This document shows positions 16,662 to 27,441 of a stretch of 64,000 nucleotides of DNA, in pieces (position 1 is the stretch's first letter; each line of letters starts with the position of its first letter). This DNA comes from JBFMFH01 sp040752275 (GTDB lineage Bacteria; Acidobacteriota; Vicinamibacteria; Vicinamibacterales; JAKQTR01): positions 1 to 64,000 of the forward strand of contig JBFMFH010000101.1 in the NCBI GenBank assembly GCA_040752275.1, read 5' to 3'. The notes beneath the pieces are model-generated. The model was not told the DNA's origin, did no database searches, and saw only the letters and a program-made list of their open reading frames with translations. Position numbers and translations under genes: made by a program.

Positions 16662-17909
16662 CTAGTCCTCCCTCAACACGGCGATCACATCGTCGGCCGT
16701 GACCGCGCCAACCAGGTGCCCCGACTCGTCGACCACCGGAAGCGCCATGAGGTTGTACTTGTGGACCAGCTCGGTGACTCGGTCGCCCCGCTCGGTCACC
16801 GGCGCGGAGATAACCTCCTCGTCCCAGACCAGCGTCTTGAGCACCGTCGTCGGCTCGACGAGCAGCAGGCGCCCCACCGGGAGAGCGCCCGTCAGTCGGC
16901 CTCCCTGGTCCGTCAGGAACACGGTGGTCAGGGAGTCCACGTAGTCGGCGTGCTCCCGGACCATCCTGACGGCGTCTGCCACCGTTGCGCCCTCCGAGAG
17001 CGCGAAGAAGTGCGTGTTCATCAGGCCGCCGGCTGAGTCCTCGTCGAACTCGAGCAGCTCCTCGACCTCTTCCTTCTCCTCGGCGTCCATCTCCTCGAGA
17101 ATGGCCTCGGACGCCGCGTCCTCCATCTCGCCCAGGACATCGGCGGCTTCGTCGGCCTCCATCTCCTCGACGATCTCCGCGGCCCGGTCCGCATCGAGAG
17201 ACTCGAGGATCGCGGCCTGCATCTTCGGGTCTTCGACCTCCGAAAGCGTCTCGGCCGCCACCTCGCTGTCGATGGCCTCGAAAATGGCCTCACGGTCCTC
17301 GTGGCTCAGTTCCTCGACGATATCGGCCAGGTCGGCCGGGTGCATCTCCTCGAGGCCCTTGTGGGAGATGTTCAGCCGGAGCCGCCGCTGCGGGTCCGGC
17401 TCGATCATGTTGGCGAACTCCCAGCGGATGGAGTTCGGCGTGATCCGCATCATCAGCCGCCGGATGAGGCGAGGCGGGAGGATGCCCTGGGTCAACCGCC
17501 GGAACATGCTGCGCAGGCCGACATCCACTTCCGAGACGAACAGGGCGTCGTGATCGTTGACGCGACTGAGCGCAAAGGTGAGGTCAGTGACGCGGACGAC
17601 CTTGCGGCCGTGCACGTCAATGATCTGCTGATCGAGCAGGTCCCGCACGATGCGGAGCATATTCTCGTCGTCGTGGTACGGCGTGACCTGCTCGTCGCGC
17701 AAATAGATCCCGTCGATGGAGATGGACGCGACCTGATCGTGGCGGATCGTCCACCAGTTCCACTCGCCGCCGACCAGGAAGCGGTCGACCCGGGACGGGT
17801 GCACGCGCGGCACGACGCCGGCGTCACGCACCCGGCCGATGCGGCGGCCCTTGAGGTCGTAGACGCGCATGCCCATGAGTTCAGTGAGAAAGAGCAGGCT
17901 GTCGGCCAT
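16662..17909 (-). CDS. PRC-barrel, MgtE N-domain and CBS-pair regulatory protein
   Basis: 415 residues, no membrane segments. Residues about 1-145 hold two PRC-barrel-like units (LKGRRIGRVRDAG, VHGRKVVRVTDL). About 190-300 is an acidic MgtE N-domain of Glu/Asp-rich helices (MHPADLADIVEEL, DEAADVLGEM). About 300-415 is a CBS pair (VADAVRMVREH, LVGAVTADDVIAVL). In MgtE this cytosolic part senses Mg2+ and gates the channel; here the MgtE channel is missing and the next gene is the NRAMP-like transporter. I infer a Mg2+-sensing gate acting in trans. GGAGGAG precedes the ATG at 17909. Confidence 0.85.
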   Translation of the reverse strand: MADSLLFLTELMGMRVYDLKGRRIGRVRDAGVVPRVHPSRVDRFLVGGEWNWWTIRHDQVASISIDGIYLRDEQVTPYHDDENMLRIVRDLLDQQIIDVHGRKVVRVTDLTFALSRVNDHDALFVSEVDVGLRSMFRRLTQGILPPRLIRRLMMRITPNSIRWEFANMIEPDPQRRLRLNISHKGLEEMHPADLADIVEELSHEDREAIFEAIDSEVAAETLSEVEDPKMQAAILESLDADRAAEIVEEMEADEAADVLGEMEDAASEAILEEMDAEEKEEVEELLEFDEDSAGGLMNTHFFALSEGATVADAVRMVREHADYVDSLTTVFLTDQGGRLTGALPVGRLLLVEPTTVLKTLVWDEEVISAPVTERGDRVTELVHKYNLMALPVVDESGHLVGAVTADDVIAVLRED

Positions 17910-18012
17910 CTCACCGCTCCTCCGGGGCGATCTGAGTCGATCTGGTTGATGGGGCCGCGCCCGGCGAGTACGCCCCCGGGCGCGAGGGATCACTCACTTA
18001 TAGCACGGAGAA

Positions 18013-18060
18013 CAGGGACCTGGGACCACGAACGGGGACCGGGGACCGGGGATCGGGGAC
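18013..18060. repeat. Heptad array, CGGGGAC type
   Basis: Seven-base units CAGGGAC, CTGGGAC, then (after a 6-base slip) CGGGGAC, CGGGGAC, CGGGGAT, CGGGGAC. It fills most of the gap between the end of the caa3 operon (ctaF stop at 18068) and the regulator start at 17909. Same type as 31847 and 61132. Confidence 0.85.
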
Positions 18061-18067
18061 CGCGCCC

Positions 18068-18409
18068 TTACCCGTACCTGAGCCATCCCGTCCCGCGCGT
18101 GAGGTAGTCGCTCAGCGTGAGGCCGAGCAGCAGGGCCAGCCAGAAGAACCCGCTGCCAATGACGGCCCATGTCAGCCGGCTGCTGTAGCGGACGTGCATG
18201 AAGTACAGCACGACCAGCGTCATCTTGCTGCAGGCGATGAGCAGGGCGACCACGGTGTTGAATGGTCCGAGATCCAGAAAGGCGGCCCCGACCGTGACAG
18301 CGGTCAGCACCATCAGGATGAGGAAGATCGTCACGTAGAGGCGGGGGGACACGAAGTGCGTTGCGCCCTGAGGTTCGCCGTTGCCGCCGGTTGCCGCGTG
18401 TGTCGCCAT
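18068..18409 (-). CDS. ctaF: Cytochrome c oxidase subunit IV, caa3 type
   Basis: 113 residues with three predicted membrane helices. Motifs typical of prokaryotic subunit IV: SPRLYVTIFLILMVLT, then KMTLVVLYFMHVRYSSRLTW. Small non-catalytic subunit of the caa3 oxidase in the inner membrane. Last gene of the long minus-strand act-cox operon, 28 bp after ctaE, with a three-unit heptad array in that gap. Confidence 0.9.
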   Translation of the reverse strand: MATHAATGGNGEPQGATHFVSPRLYVTIFLILMVLTAVTVGAAFLDLGPFNTVVALLIACSKMTLVVLYFMHVRYSSRLTWAVIGSGFFWLALLLGLTLSDYLTRGTGWLRYG

Positions 18410-18412
18410 GTC

Positions 18413-18433
18413 GCTCCCGAATCCCGAATCCCG
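18413..18433. repeat. Heptad array, CGGGATT type
   Basis: Units GCTCCCG, AATCCCG, AATCCCG fill the 27-bp gap between ctaE and ctaF, just upstream of the ctaF start. Confidence 0.7.
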
Positions 18434-18436
18434 GCC

Positions 18437-19111
18437 TCAGTGCATCGTCCCCGGCCCGTGCCTGTCGATCAGGTACAGCAGCGGGAACAGGAAGATCCAG
18501 ACGATGTCCACGAAGTGCCAGTAGAGGCCGCTGACCTCGACCGGCGTGTGGTAACCACTGGTGAAGCGGCCCCGCCACGCCATCCAGGTGAGGACGGCCA
18601 TGATGCCGATGCCGACGATCATGTGCAGCGCGTGGAGGCCGGTCATGACGAAGTACAGCGAGTAGAACAGTTGGGCGTGGATCGGATCCAGCCCGTCGAA
18701 ACGGAAGTTCGCCCCCGGGATCAAACCGTCCTCGAACTTGTGGCTGTATTCGACCACTTTGATCCCGAGGAACGCCGCGCCCAGCCCGATTGTTGCAAGC
18801 AGGTACGTCACCTGGGCACGACGCCTACCCTGCTGCGCCGCCCACACGGCCATGGCCATCGTCAGGGAGCTGCCGATCAAGACGCCCGTGTTCACACCGC
18901 CCAGCACGATGTCGAGATGCCCGCTGGCCTCGGCGAAGGCCTGCGCGTACTGCATCCGATAGACCATGTAGGCGGTGAAGAGGCCCCCGAAAAACAGGAT
19001 TTCCGTCACCAGGAAGACCCACATCCCGAGCGCCGACGCCTCGAACTGCTGCTCGAGATCGTTGAAGTGGTGCTGCAGATACGGATGATGAATGTCGTGC
19101 GCGGCTGCCAT
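18437..19111 (-). CDS. ctaE: Cytochrome c oxidase subunit III
   Basis: About 224 residues with five to seven membrane helices. Typical blocks: LGMWVFLVTEILFFGGLFTAY, VNTGVLIGSSLTMAMAV, HALHMIVGIG and WHFVDIVWIFLFPLLYL. It stabilises the oxidase and forms an oxygen entry path in the family. I prefer ATG at 19111 over GTG at 19114, because a GAGG sits five bases before the ATG. Starts 7 bp after ctaD. Confidence 0.93.
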   Translation of the reverse strand: MAAAHDIHHPYLQHHFNDLEQQFEASALGMWVFLVTEILFFGGLFTAYMVYRMQYAQAFAEASGHLDIVLGGVNTGVLIGSSLTMAMAVWAAQQGRRRAQVTYLLATIGLGAAFLGIKVVEYSHKFEDGLIPGANFRFDGLDPIHAQLFYSLYFVMTGLHALHMIVGIGIMAVLTWMAWRGRFTSGYHTPVEVSGLYWHFVDIVWIFLFPLLYLIDRHGPGTMH

Positions 19112-19118
19112 CACATCC

Positions 19119-20714
<1,596 letters not shown>

Positions 20715-20719
20715 GGCGT

Positions 20720-21721
20720 CTACTTCTTCGCCGGAGCGGCCGTCGTGCCAGTGTCGGCGGGTTCAACCGCCACGATGCCAGTGGCATTCGACGGCACGGC
20801 CTTCAGCGACTTGATGTACTCGATAAGCAGCAGCAGGTTCTCTTCGGTGATGAGGCCTTGGAAGGTCGGCATCAGAGGCTGGAAGCCCCTCACCATCTTG
20901 GCCCGCGGGTTCACGATGGACTCGCGCAGGTAGGCCTCGTCGGCTTCAACCGCGCGCCCGCCTTCGAGAGCCACAGCCTTGCCGAACAGCCCGAGGAGGG
21001 TCGGGCCGCGGCCGGTGGTATCCGCCTTGTGACAGGTCGAGCAGGCGAGGTCGTTGAAGAGTTTCTCGCCCGTCTGGGCCATCGTGCCCGTGCCCATGGC
21101 GCCGGCCAGCCACTTCTGATAGTCGGCCGGTTCCATCACCCTCACCCACCCGCCCATGCCCGAATGGTTCGTGCCGCAGTACTCGGCGCAGAAGAGGCGG
21201 TACTTGCCCGGCTTGGTCGCGTTGAACCACATGTGGGTGTACCGGCCGGGCAGCACGTCCGCCTTCACGCGGAAATCGGGGATGTAGAGGTCGTGGATCA
21301 CGTCCTGGGAGGTCATCGTCAACCTGATGTTGACGCCGACCGGCACGTGGAGTTCGTTGACTTCGGAGTGGCCGTCGGGATGCTGGAACTTCCACATCCA
21401 CTGCTTGCCCACCACGTAGACGTCCATCGAATCGGCTGGCGGGCGAGCCATCGAGAAGAACACCGTGGTGCTCCAGCCGAAGATGAACAGGACGATCAAC
21501 AGCGGGATGATGGTCCACGTCGCCTCGAGCCACATAGCGCCGTGGACACTCTCGCCGGCCTCCTCCCTGGCTTTCCGCCGGTACTTGATGGCGAAGTAGA
21601 TCACAGCGGCGGAGATCAGAATGGTGAAGAAGGCCGTGATCGCGACGAGAAAGAAGTACAGCGCGTCCACGCGCGTGGCCATCGTGGATGCCTGTTCAGG
21701 GAAGATTTGGGTCTGAGGCAT
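20720..21721 (-). CDS. ctaC: Cytochrome c oxidase subunit II with fused cytochrome c (caa3)
   Basis: 333 residues. Two N-terminal membrane helices (about 20-45 and 70-90), then a cupredoxin domain with the CuA site CAEYCGTNHSGM and its upstream His (QDVIHDLYIPD). A C-terminal cytochrome c domain has CSTCH near 235 and a Met ligand candidate in PLMPTFQG. The tail is Thr/Ala/Pro-rich. The fused haem c makes this a caa3 oxidase, fitting direct electron transfer from the alternative complex III encoded upstream. Confidence 0.95.
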   Translation of the reverse strand: MPQTQIFPEQASTMATRVDALYFFLVAITAFFTILISAAVIYFAIKYRRKAREEAGESVHGAMWLEATWTIIPLLIVLFIFGWSTTVFFSMARPPADSMDVYVVGKQWMWKFQHPDGHSEVNELHVPVGVNIRLTMTSQDVIHDLYIPDFRVKADVLPGRYTHMWFNATKPGKYRLFCAEYCGTNHSGMGGWVRVMEPADYQKWLAGAMGTGTMAQTGEKLFNDLACSTCHKADTTGRGPTLLGLFGKAVALEGGRAVEADEAYLRESIVNPRAKMVRGFQPLMPTFQGLITEENLLLLIEYIKSLKAVPSNATGIVAVEPADTGTTAAPAKK

Positions 21722-21727
21722 ACGCGA

Positions 21728-22597
21728 TTACTGCGCCTCCGCCGCCGCGCTCTTCGCTTTCAGGCGATCCCGGCCCCACATCAGCACCATGAAGCCACCG
21801 ACCAGGAGAATGGTGACAGCAGCCCCGAGCCGAAGCACGTTCATGACGATCATGCTGTACTTGCCTGCGTGGGGATCGTAGTGGAAGCAGTAGAGCAGCA
21901 CCTGGTCGACCGGGTTCCCGATCTTGCCGTCGGACGCCTCGATGAGGCCGAGCCTTAGGTCCTTGGGTGGGTACTCGATGCCGTAGAAGTACTTCGACAC
22001 CCGGCCGCCTGGCGTGAGCACCATCAGCGCACTCGCGTGGACGTACTGCTGGGTCGTGTCGTCGAAGGTGTAGCGGAAGCCGACCGAGTCGGCCAGCGAA
22101 TCGATCGACGCCTGATCGCCCACCAGGAAGTGCCACCCGGGGGCCGACTCCTTGCGGCCGTACTTCGCGACGTAGGTCGACTTCTTCTGTGCAGCGAGGG
22201 CGGGGGTCTCCTTCGGATTGAAACTGACGGTGACGACCTCGTACTCGTCGCCGATGGTGAAGTTCAGCACCTTGAATGCCGCGACGGCTCCGTTGAGGAC
22301 CTGGGTGCACAGCATCGGGCACTCGTAGTAGACCAGCGACAGGACCACGGGCTTCGTGCCGAAGTAGTCAGCCAGCTTCACCGTGCGACCCGCATCATCG
22401 CGGAACGCCAGATCGAGCGGAACCTGGGCGTCGAGCTTCTGGTCGATGCCGACCTTTGCCAGGATGTCCGGCACCAGTTCGGACGGCGAACCCGGGTCGG
22501 GCCCTCCACCCGCGCCGCCGGTGAACCGCGGCCGCTGGGCGTCGAGGCTGCCGGTGCATGTCAGCGTGAGGGCGAGAAGGAGCGTGGGGAACTTCAT
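21728..22597 (-). CDS. SCO1/SenC/PrrC-type copper chaperone
   Basis: 289 residues. N-terminal signal segment (LLLALTLTCTGSL), then a thioredoxin-fold domain with the copper motif YYECPMLC and the third ligand in YVHASALMV. A C-terminal membrane helix (about 255-275) follows. SCO proteins deliver copper to, or reduce, the CuA site of subunit II, whose gene is next, 6 bp away. Its ATG overlaps the TGA of the upstream small membrane-protein gene (ATGA). Confidence 0.92.
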   Translation of the reverse strand: MKFPTLLLALTLTCTGSLDAQRPRFTGGAGGGPDPGSPSELVPDILAKVGIDQKLDAQVPLDLAFRDDAGRTVKLADYFGTKPVVLSLVYYECPMLCTQVLNGAVAAFKVLNFTIGDEYEVVTVSFNPKETPALAAQKKSTYVAKYGRKESAPGWHFLVGDQASIDSLADSVGFRYTFDDTTQQYVHASALMVLTPGGRVSKYFYGIEYPPKDLRLGLIEASDGKIGNPVDQVLLYCFHYDPHAGKYSMIVMNVLRLGAAVTILLVGGFMVLMWGRDRLKAKSAAAEAQ

Positions 22598-23088
22598 CGG
22601 TCCATCTTCTGAGAACCGCCGCCCGCAGGCGACGTCACGGGTTCCGGCGTGCCCGCCGCCGGGGGGGCGGTCTCGGGCTGACGAATGGGCAGCCCCTCGT
22701 CGAGAACGAGCCTCATGGCGACGTCGATGGGGATGCGAACGACTCCACCTTGCCGATCGACCCAGCCGTAGGACCGCAGCACCGCATCCTGGTCTGCACG
22801 CAATCGCGCCATGTCGCCGGCCGGATTCGCCTGGATCCGCGGCTCCGGCCACTTCTGCTGCTCGTCGGCCGGCGCCCCCCGGTTGACGGCCGGGGGGGCG
22901 TCGCCCGCCTTGACGTCCTCACGTGATGAGAAGAAGCGGAAAAGCCCCACCGTCATCGCATAGGTGCCGACGACCACGATGGCCAGTGCGAGGAGGGCCT
23001 TGGAGAGCGCGCCGGCCTTGACGTCGCGGGTCTCGTAGCCTCTGCCGGCCGAGCGATCGTTGTCGTGTCCATCCGTATGTGCTGTCAT
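22594..23088 (-). CDS. Small single-helix membrane protein of the act-cox operon
   Basis: 164 residues. A short His/Asp-rich N-terminus, one membrane helix (about residues 30-52, LALAIVVVGTYAMTVGLF), then a Pro-rich periplasmic tail with WPEPRIQANPAGDM and YGWVDRQGGVVRIPIDVAM. Small proteins with the WPEPRIQ-type motif are common in alternative complex III/caa3 loci; I cannot assign a role. Could be an accessory subunit or assembly factor. The start is uncertain (ATG at 23088 or 23103). Overlaps the SCO start by 4 bp; a 410-bp non-coding gap lies upstream. Confidence 0.75.
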   Translation of the reverse strand: MTAHTDGHDNDRSAGRGYETRDVKAGALSKALLALAIVVVGTYAMTVGLFRFFSSREDVKAGDAPPAVNRGAPADEQQKWPEPRIQANPAGDMARLRADQDAVLRSYGWVDRQGGVVRIPIDVAMRLVLDEGLPIRQPETAPPAAGTPEPVTSPAGGGSQKMDR

Positions 23089-23200
23089 GTTCGATCCCGA
23101 CATCCAGGGCTCATCTGTGGTCCTTCCCTCGCGGGTCCTGTCGCCGGACAGCCCACCGCTGCTCAGACCCACAAACACGACCACGGCTGAGGGTCTTCCG

Positions 23201-23235
23201 CCGCGGCGGGCGCCCGTCCGGCGCCACCCGCTCGG
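23201..23235. repeat. 35-bp GC-rich intergenic repeat, copy 2
   Basis: Identical to 86-120. It lies in the 409-bp gap (23089-23497) that splits the act genes from the SCO/caa3 genes. The same gap holds two heptad arrays and the 17-bp block at 23448-23464, and no credible gene. Confidence 0.75.
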
Positions 23236-23342
23236 TTGTGAACCCGTCCTCGTCTCGTCCGGCCCGTGAGGGCCGACAAGGAGGCTGGCCGCCTCCGCCC
23301 AGCGGGCTTCGGCGCGCCGGGGCCGATCAGGCCGGCTCACCC

Positions 23343-23422
23343 CATTCTGTCTCCTGCCTGCCTCGACGGAGCCGCGCGGCAGCGCGGTTGGCGGAGTCGG
23401 GTCTCCTGTCTCCTGAATTCTG
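23343..23422. repeat. Two heptad arrays, CAGGAGA type, inside the act-cox gap
   Basis: Units CATTCTG and TCTCCTG at 23343-23356, and TCTCCTG, TCTCCTG, AATTCTG at 23402-23422 (CAGGAGA/CAGAATT on the minus strand). Same type as the array in the actB-actC gap. Confidence 0.65.
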
Positions 23423-23447
23423 GGCAAGGATCACCGTCTCGTCCCCT

Positions 23448-23464
23448 CCGGCCGCAGGCCGCGG
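23448..23464. repeat. 17-bp GC-rich block, third copy
   Basis: CCGGCCGCAGGCCGCGG, as at 140-156 and 59663-59679. Lies 34 bp beyond the actF stop. Confidence 0.65.
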
Positions 23465-23497
23465 CCCCACTCATTACCGATGGCCCGGCGTCTGCCC

Positions 23498-24685
23498 TCA
23501 ATGTCCGGCGGGCGCCTCGAGCGCGCGTGCGCACCCCTCGTCGCGCACGGGCAGCAACGACCCGCTGTTCCTGAGGTTCGTCAGGAACAGCGACACCCAG
23601 ATGCCACCGAGCCCGATCGCGGCGGCCAGATCGATCCAGTGGACCCTCAGGCGGTCCGGGTACGCCTCCGGCCCAACCAGGTAGAACAGGTCGACTAAGC
23701 GCATCAGAATCAGCCAGAGCGCCACCCGGGCCAGCACCGTCGAGTTCTTCTTCGTGCGACTCGACAGCAGCACGAGAAACGGCACGGCGAAATGGAACAC
23801 CACGAGACCCAGGCCGATGTACTGCCAGCCGTGCGCGATCCGGTGCTGGTACCACGGGATCTCCTCGGGCAGGTCCGCCGACCAGATGATCAGGAACTGC
23901 GAAAAGGCGAGATACGCCCAGACCATCGTGAACGCGAAGAGCAGCTTGCCGAAATCGTGGAAGTGACCCTTGTGGTACACGTCCGCCATGGGCGCCTCTT
24001 GCGACAGACGGTCTGCCATGACGATGGCCACCGCGAGACCCATCAGCGCCTGGCCAATCACGAACAGGAAGCCGTACATGGTGGAGAACCAGTGCGGCTC
24101 GAGCGACATCGCCCAGTCGATTGAGGCGAAGGTCATCGAGAGCACGTAGAGGACAAGGCCGCCGGCGCTCATCCGTGTCATGCGGTTCGCCAGGGCTGGA
24201 TCGCCCGTCCGATCCTGATCGGCCGACCAGCGCGTGAGGAAGAAGGAAAGGCCGATCCAAATCGCAAAATACAGCGCGGCGCGCGCGAGGAAGAAGGGCG
24301 TGTTCAGATAGGCGGCCTTCTGCGCCAGGATGTGATCCGCTGCCGCCTTCTGGGCGTCCGCCCACGGGTACAGCTCCCTCATGCCGAACACGATGGGCAC
24401 GAAGAAGACCGCCATCCACGGCAGCGTTCGCGCGGCCGACTCCAGGATGCGCCGGATGACGACTCCCCACCCTCCGCCGGACATGTGGTGGAGCATCGTC
24501 AGCGCGAGCCCGCCGAGGGACGCGGCGAGCCAGAACAAGAAGGCCAGCAGGTACGAATGGAAGAACTGGCCCGGACTGATGACGGCCCCGGCACCGGCGA
24601 CGACGATCCCGGCCACGCCCACGAGGAGGGAGCGCTGGCGGAGGGTGTCGAGGCTGGCGGGCGGGGCGTAGGTCGCGTGCTGCAT
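23498..24685 (-). CDS. actF: Alternative complex III subunit ActF (NrfD-like membrane protein)
   Basis: 395 residues, about ten hydrophobic helices. Starts MQHATYAPPASL; contains GQFFHSYLLAFLFWLAASLG, LHHMSGGGWG, LEPHWFSTMYGF, FAFTMVWAYLAFSQFLIIWSADLPEE and WYQHRIAHGWQ, the pattern of the ActF quinone-side membrane subunit. Part of the quinol:electron-acceptor oxidoreductase in the inner membrane. Follows actE by 31 bp. Confidence 0.9.
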   Translation of the reverse strand: MQHATYAPPASLDTLRQRSLLVGVAGIVVAGAGAVISPGQFFHSYLLAFLFWLAASLGGLALTMLHHMSGGGWGVVIRRILESAARTLPWMAVFFVPIVFGMRELYPWADAQKAAADHILAQKAAYLNTPFFLARAALYFAIWIGLSFFLTRWSADQDRTGDPALANRMTRMSAGGLVLYVLSMTFASIDWAMSLEPHWFSTMYGFLFVIGQALMGLAVAIVMADRLSQEAPMADVYHKGHFHDFGKLLFAFTMVWAYLAFSQFLIIWSADLPEEIPWYQHRIAHGWQYIGLGLVVFHFAVPFLVLLSSRTKKNSTVLARVALWLILMRLVDLFYLVGPEAYPDRLRVHWIDLAAAIGLGGIWVSLFLTNLRNSGSLLPVRDEGCARALEAPAGH

Positions 24686-24716
24686 GTCGTATCGCTCGCT
24701 TGCGTTCCAGTCTCCG

Positions 24717-25334
24717 TCAGCGCTGCCCGACCGACTCGAGCCTGCCGCGCTCGGCCTCCGGCACATCCGCCATCGTGGCGTGCTGACTGCGCTGGAGCGC
24801 CTTCAGGTACGCCACGATCGCCCACCGGTCTCGGACCGGAATCTGCGTGGCGTAGTCGGGCATGGCGCCGAACCCGTTCGTGACCACGTCGTAGATGTAG
24901 CCGGGCGGCACCTGCCGGAGCCGCTCGTCGTGGAACGACGTGGGCCGCCGGTAACCGCGGCGGACGATCATCCCGTCACCCGTGCCGGTGAAGCCGTGAC
25001 AGGCCGAGCAGAAGACGTCGAAGCGCTCCCGACCCCTCGCCATGACCTCGGCCGTGACCGGGAAGGGGAAGACCGTCGACAATTGACCGTCCACCTTGCC
25101 CTCGTAGAGCAGTGCATCGTCACGCAGATGGCCGCGGGCAATCGTGCCCGGGACGAGGGCGCGCGATGCCCGCCGGTCGCTGAAGAAATCGCTCCTGGCA
25201 TACGGCTTGTACCTCGGCTGGTCGTGCATGTCCTGCCGGCAGCCGGCGGCCAGCAGACCAAGAGCCAGGCAGCATGCGGCGAGGAAGGGGCGTCTCGCGA
25301 ACCCTGCGTGCGTGCGCGTCCCGGAGGCAGGCAT
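24717..25334 (-). CDS. actE: Alternative complex III subunit ActE, monohaem cytochrome c
   Basis: 205 residues. The leader ends in a lipobox-like LLAAGC, so a lipoprotein is likely. One haem-c motif, FCSACHGFTG, near 120; a likely Met ligand in DGMIV or GAMPDYA. The conserved PPGYIYDVVTNGFGAMPDYATQIP segment matches ActE cytochromes of these operons. It carries electrons from the complex on the periplasmic side. Start at 25334 chosen because the leader begins there; 10 bp after actD. Confidence 0.9.
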   Translation of the reverse strand: MPASGTRTHAGFARRPFLAACCLALGLLAAGCRQDMHDQPRYKPYARSDFFSDRRASRALVPGTIARGHLRDDALLYEGKVDGQLSTVFPFPVTAEVMARGRERFDVFCSACHGFTGTGDGMIVRRGYRRPTSFHDERLRQVPPGYIYDVVTNGFGAMPDYATQIPVRDRWAIVAYLKALQRSQHATMADVPEAERGRLESVGQR

Positions 25335-25344
25335 GATCGAGGAA

Positions 25345-25881
25345 TCAGCGCTCAACGTCGGACACCTCGCGCGGCTCCAGGCTCTCAAGGAACTGCCGCG
25401 TCACCGCCCGGTCGAACCGCGGGTCCGCGGCCTCGATGCACAGGAAGAACCGATCCCGGCTGGCCATCGCGAACCGCTTCGCGTTGAAGACCGGGTGGTA
25501 CGGCATGGGCAGGCCGTTCAGGAAGATCATCCCGAAGACGGCGGTCAGGGCCGAGAACAGGATGACGGTCTCGAAGGTCGGCACGATGAAGGCCGGCCAG
25601 CTGTGGAACGGCCGTCCGCCGACATTCAGTGGATACACGACGGTCGACGTCAGGTACTGGAGTCCGTAGCCCGCTGCCAGGCCGGTCAGGCCGCCGCCGA
25701 GCACGAGCCAGCCTAGCCTGGTCCGTGGCAAGCCAAGGGCCCCGTGTAGCTCCTCGATGGGCATCGGCGAATACGCGTCCATCTTCCGGTAGCCGGCCTC
25801 GCGCGCCCTTCGGGCGGCGCGCACCAGGGCCGTCGGACTGTCGAATTCGGCCAAGAGGCCGTAGAGGCCGCTCTCCATCAT
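25345..25881 (-). CDS. actD: Alternative complex III subunit ActD (DUF3341)
   Basis: 178 residues with two membrane helices. The N-terminus GLYGLLAEFDSPTALVRAAR and YSPMPIEELHGALG, then LGGGLTGLAAGYGLQYLTS, FIVPTFETVILFSALTAVFGM and LNGLPMPYHPVFN are characteristic of ActD. Structural membrane subunit without cofactors. Lies between actC and actE in the canonical gene order. Confidence 0.92.
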   Translation of the reverse strand: MMESGLYGLLAEFDSPTALVRAARRAREAGYRKMDAYSPMPIEELHGALGLPRTRLGWLVLGGGLTGLAAGYGLQYLTSTVVYPLNVGGRPFHSWPAFIVPTFETVILFSALTAVFGMIFLNGLPMPYHPVFNAKRFAMASRDRFFLCIEAADPRFDRAVTRQFLESLEPREVSDVER

Positions 25882-25896
25882 GTCCGTATCCCCGGG

Positions 25897-25910
25897 GATC
25901 CCGAATCCCG
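25897..25910. repeat. Heptad pair, CGGGATT type
   Basis: Units GATCCCG and AATCCCG in the 31-bp gap between actC and actD, ending two bases before the actC stop codon. Confidence 0.55.
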
Positions 25911-25912
25911 TC

Positions 25913-27304
<1,392 letters not shown>

Positions 27305-27319
27305 TCGGTTGATCCTCGT

Positions 27320-27431
27320 CAGAAGACAGGAGACAGAAGACAGGAGACAGAATGGGGATACCTGCCCCCCGCTTCCGCCGGCTCAACTCGTCTCGCCGTA
27401 TTTCCTTCTGTCTGCTGTCTTCTGAATTCTG
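27320..27431. repeat. Facing heptad arrays, CAGGAGA/CAGAAGA type
   Basis: Left arm 27320-27354: CAGAAGA, CAGGAGA, CAGAAGA, CAGGAGA, CAGAATG. Right arm about 27406-27431 is the reverse complement style: CAGAATT, CAGAAGA, CAGCAGA, CAGAAGG read on the minus strand. About 50 bp lie between, so the whole 112 bp can form a long imperfect hairpin. It sits in the 137-bp actB-actC gap inside the operon. Confidence 0.88.
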
Positions 27432-27441
27432 TCTTCTTCTC

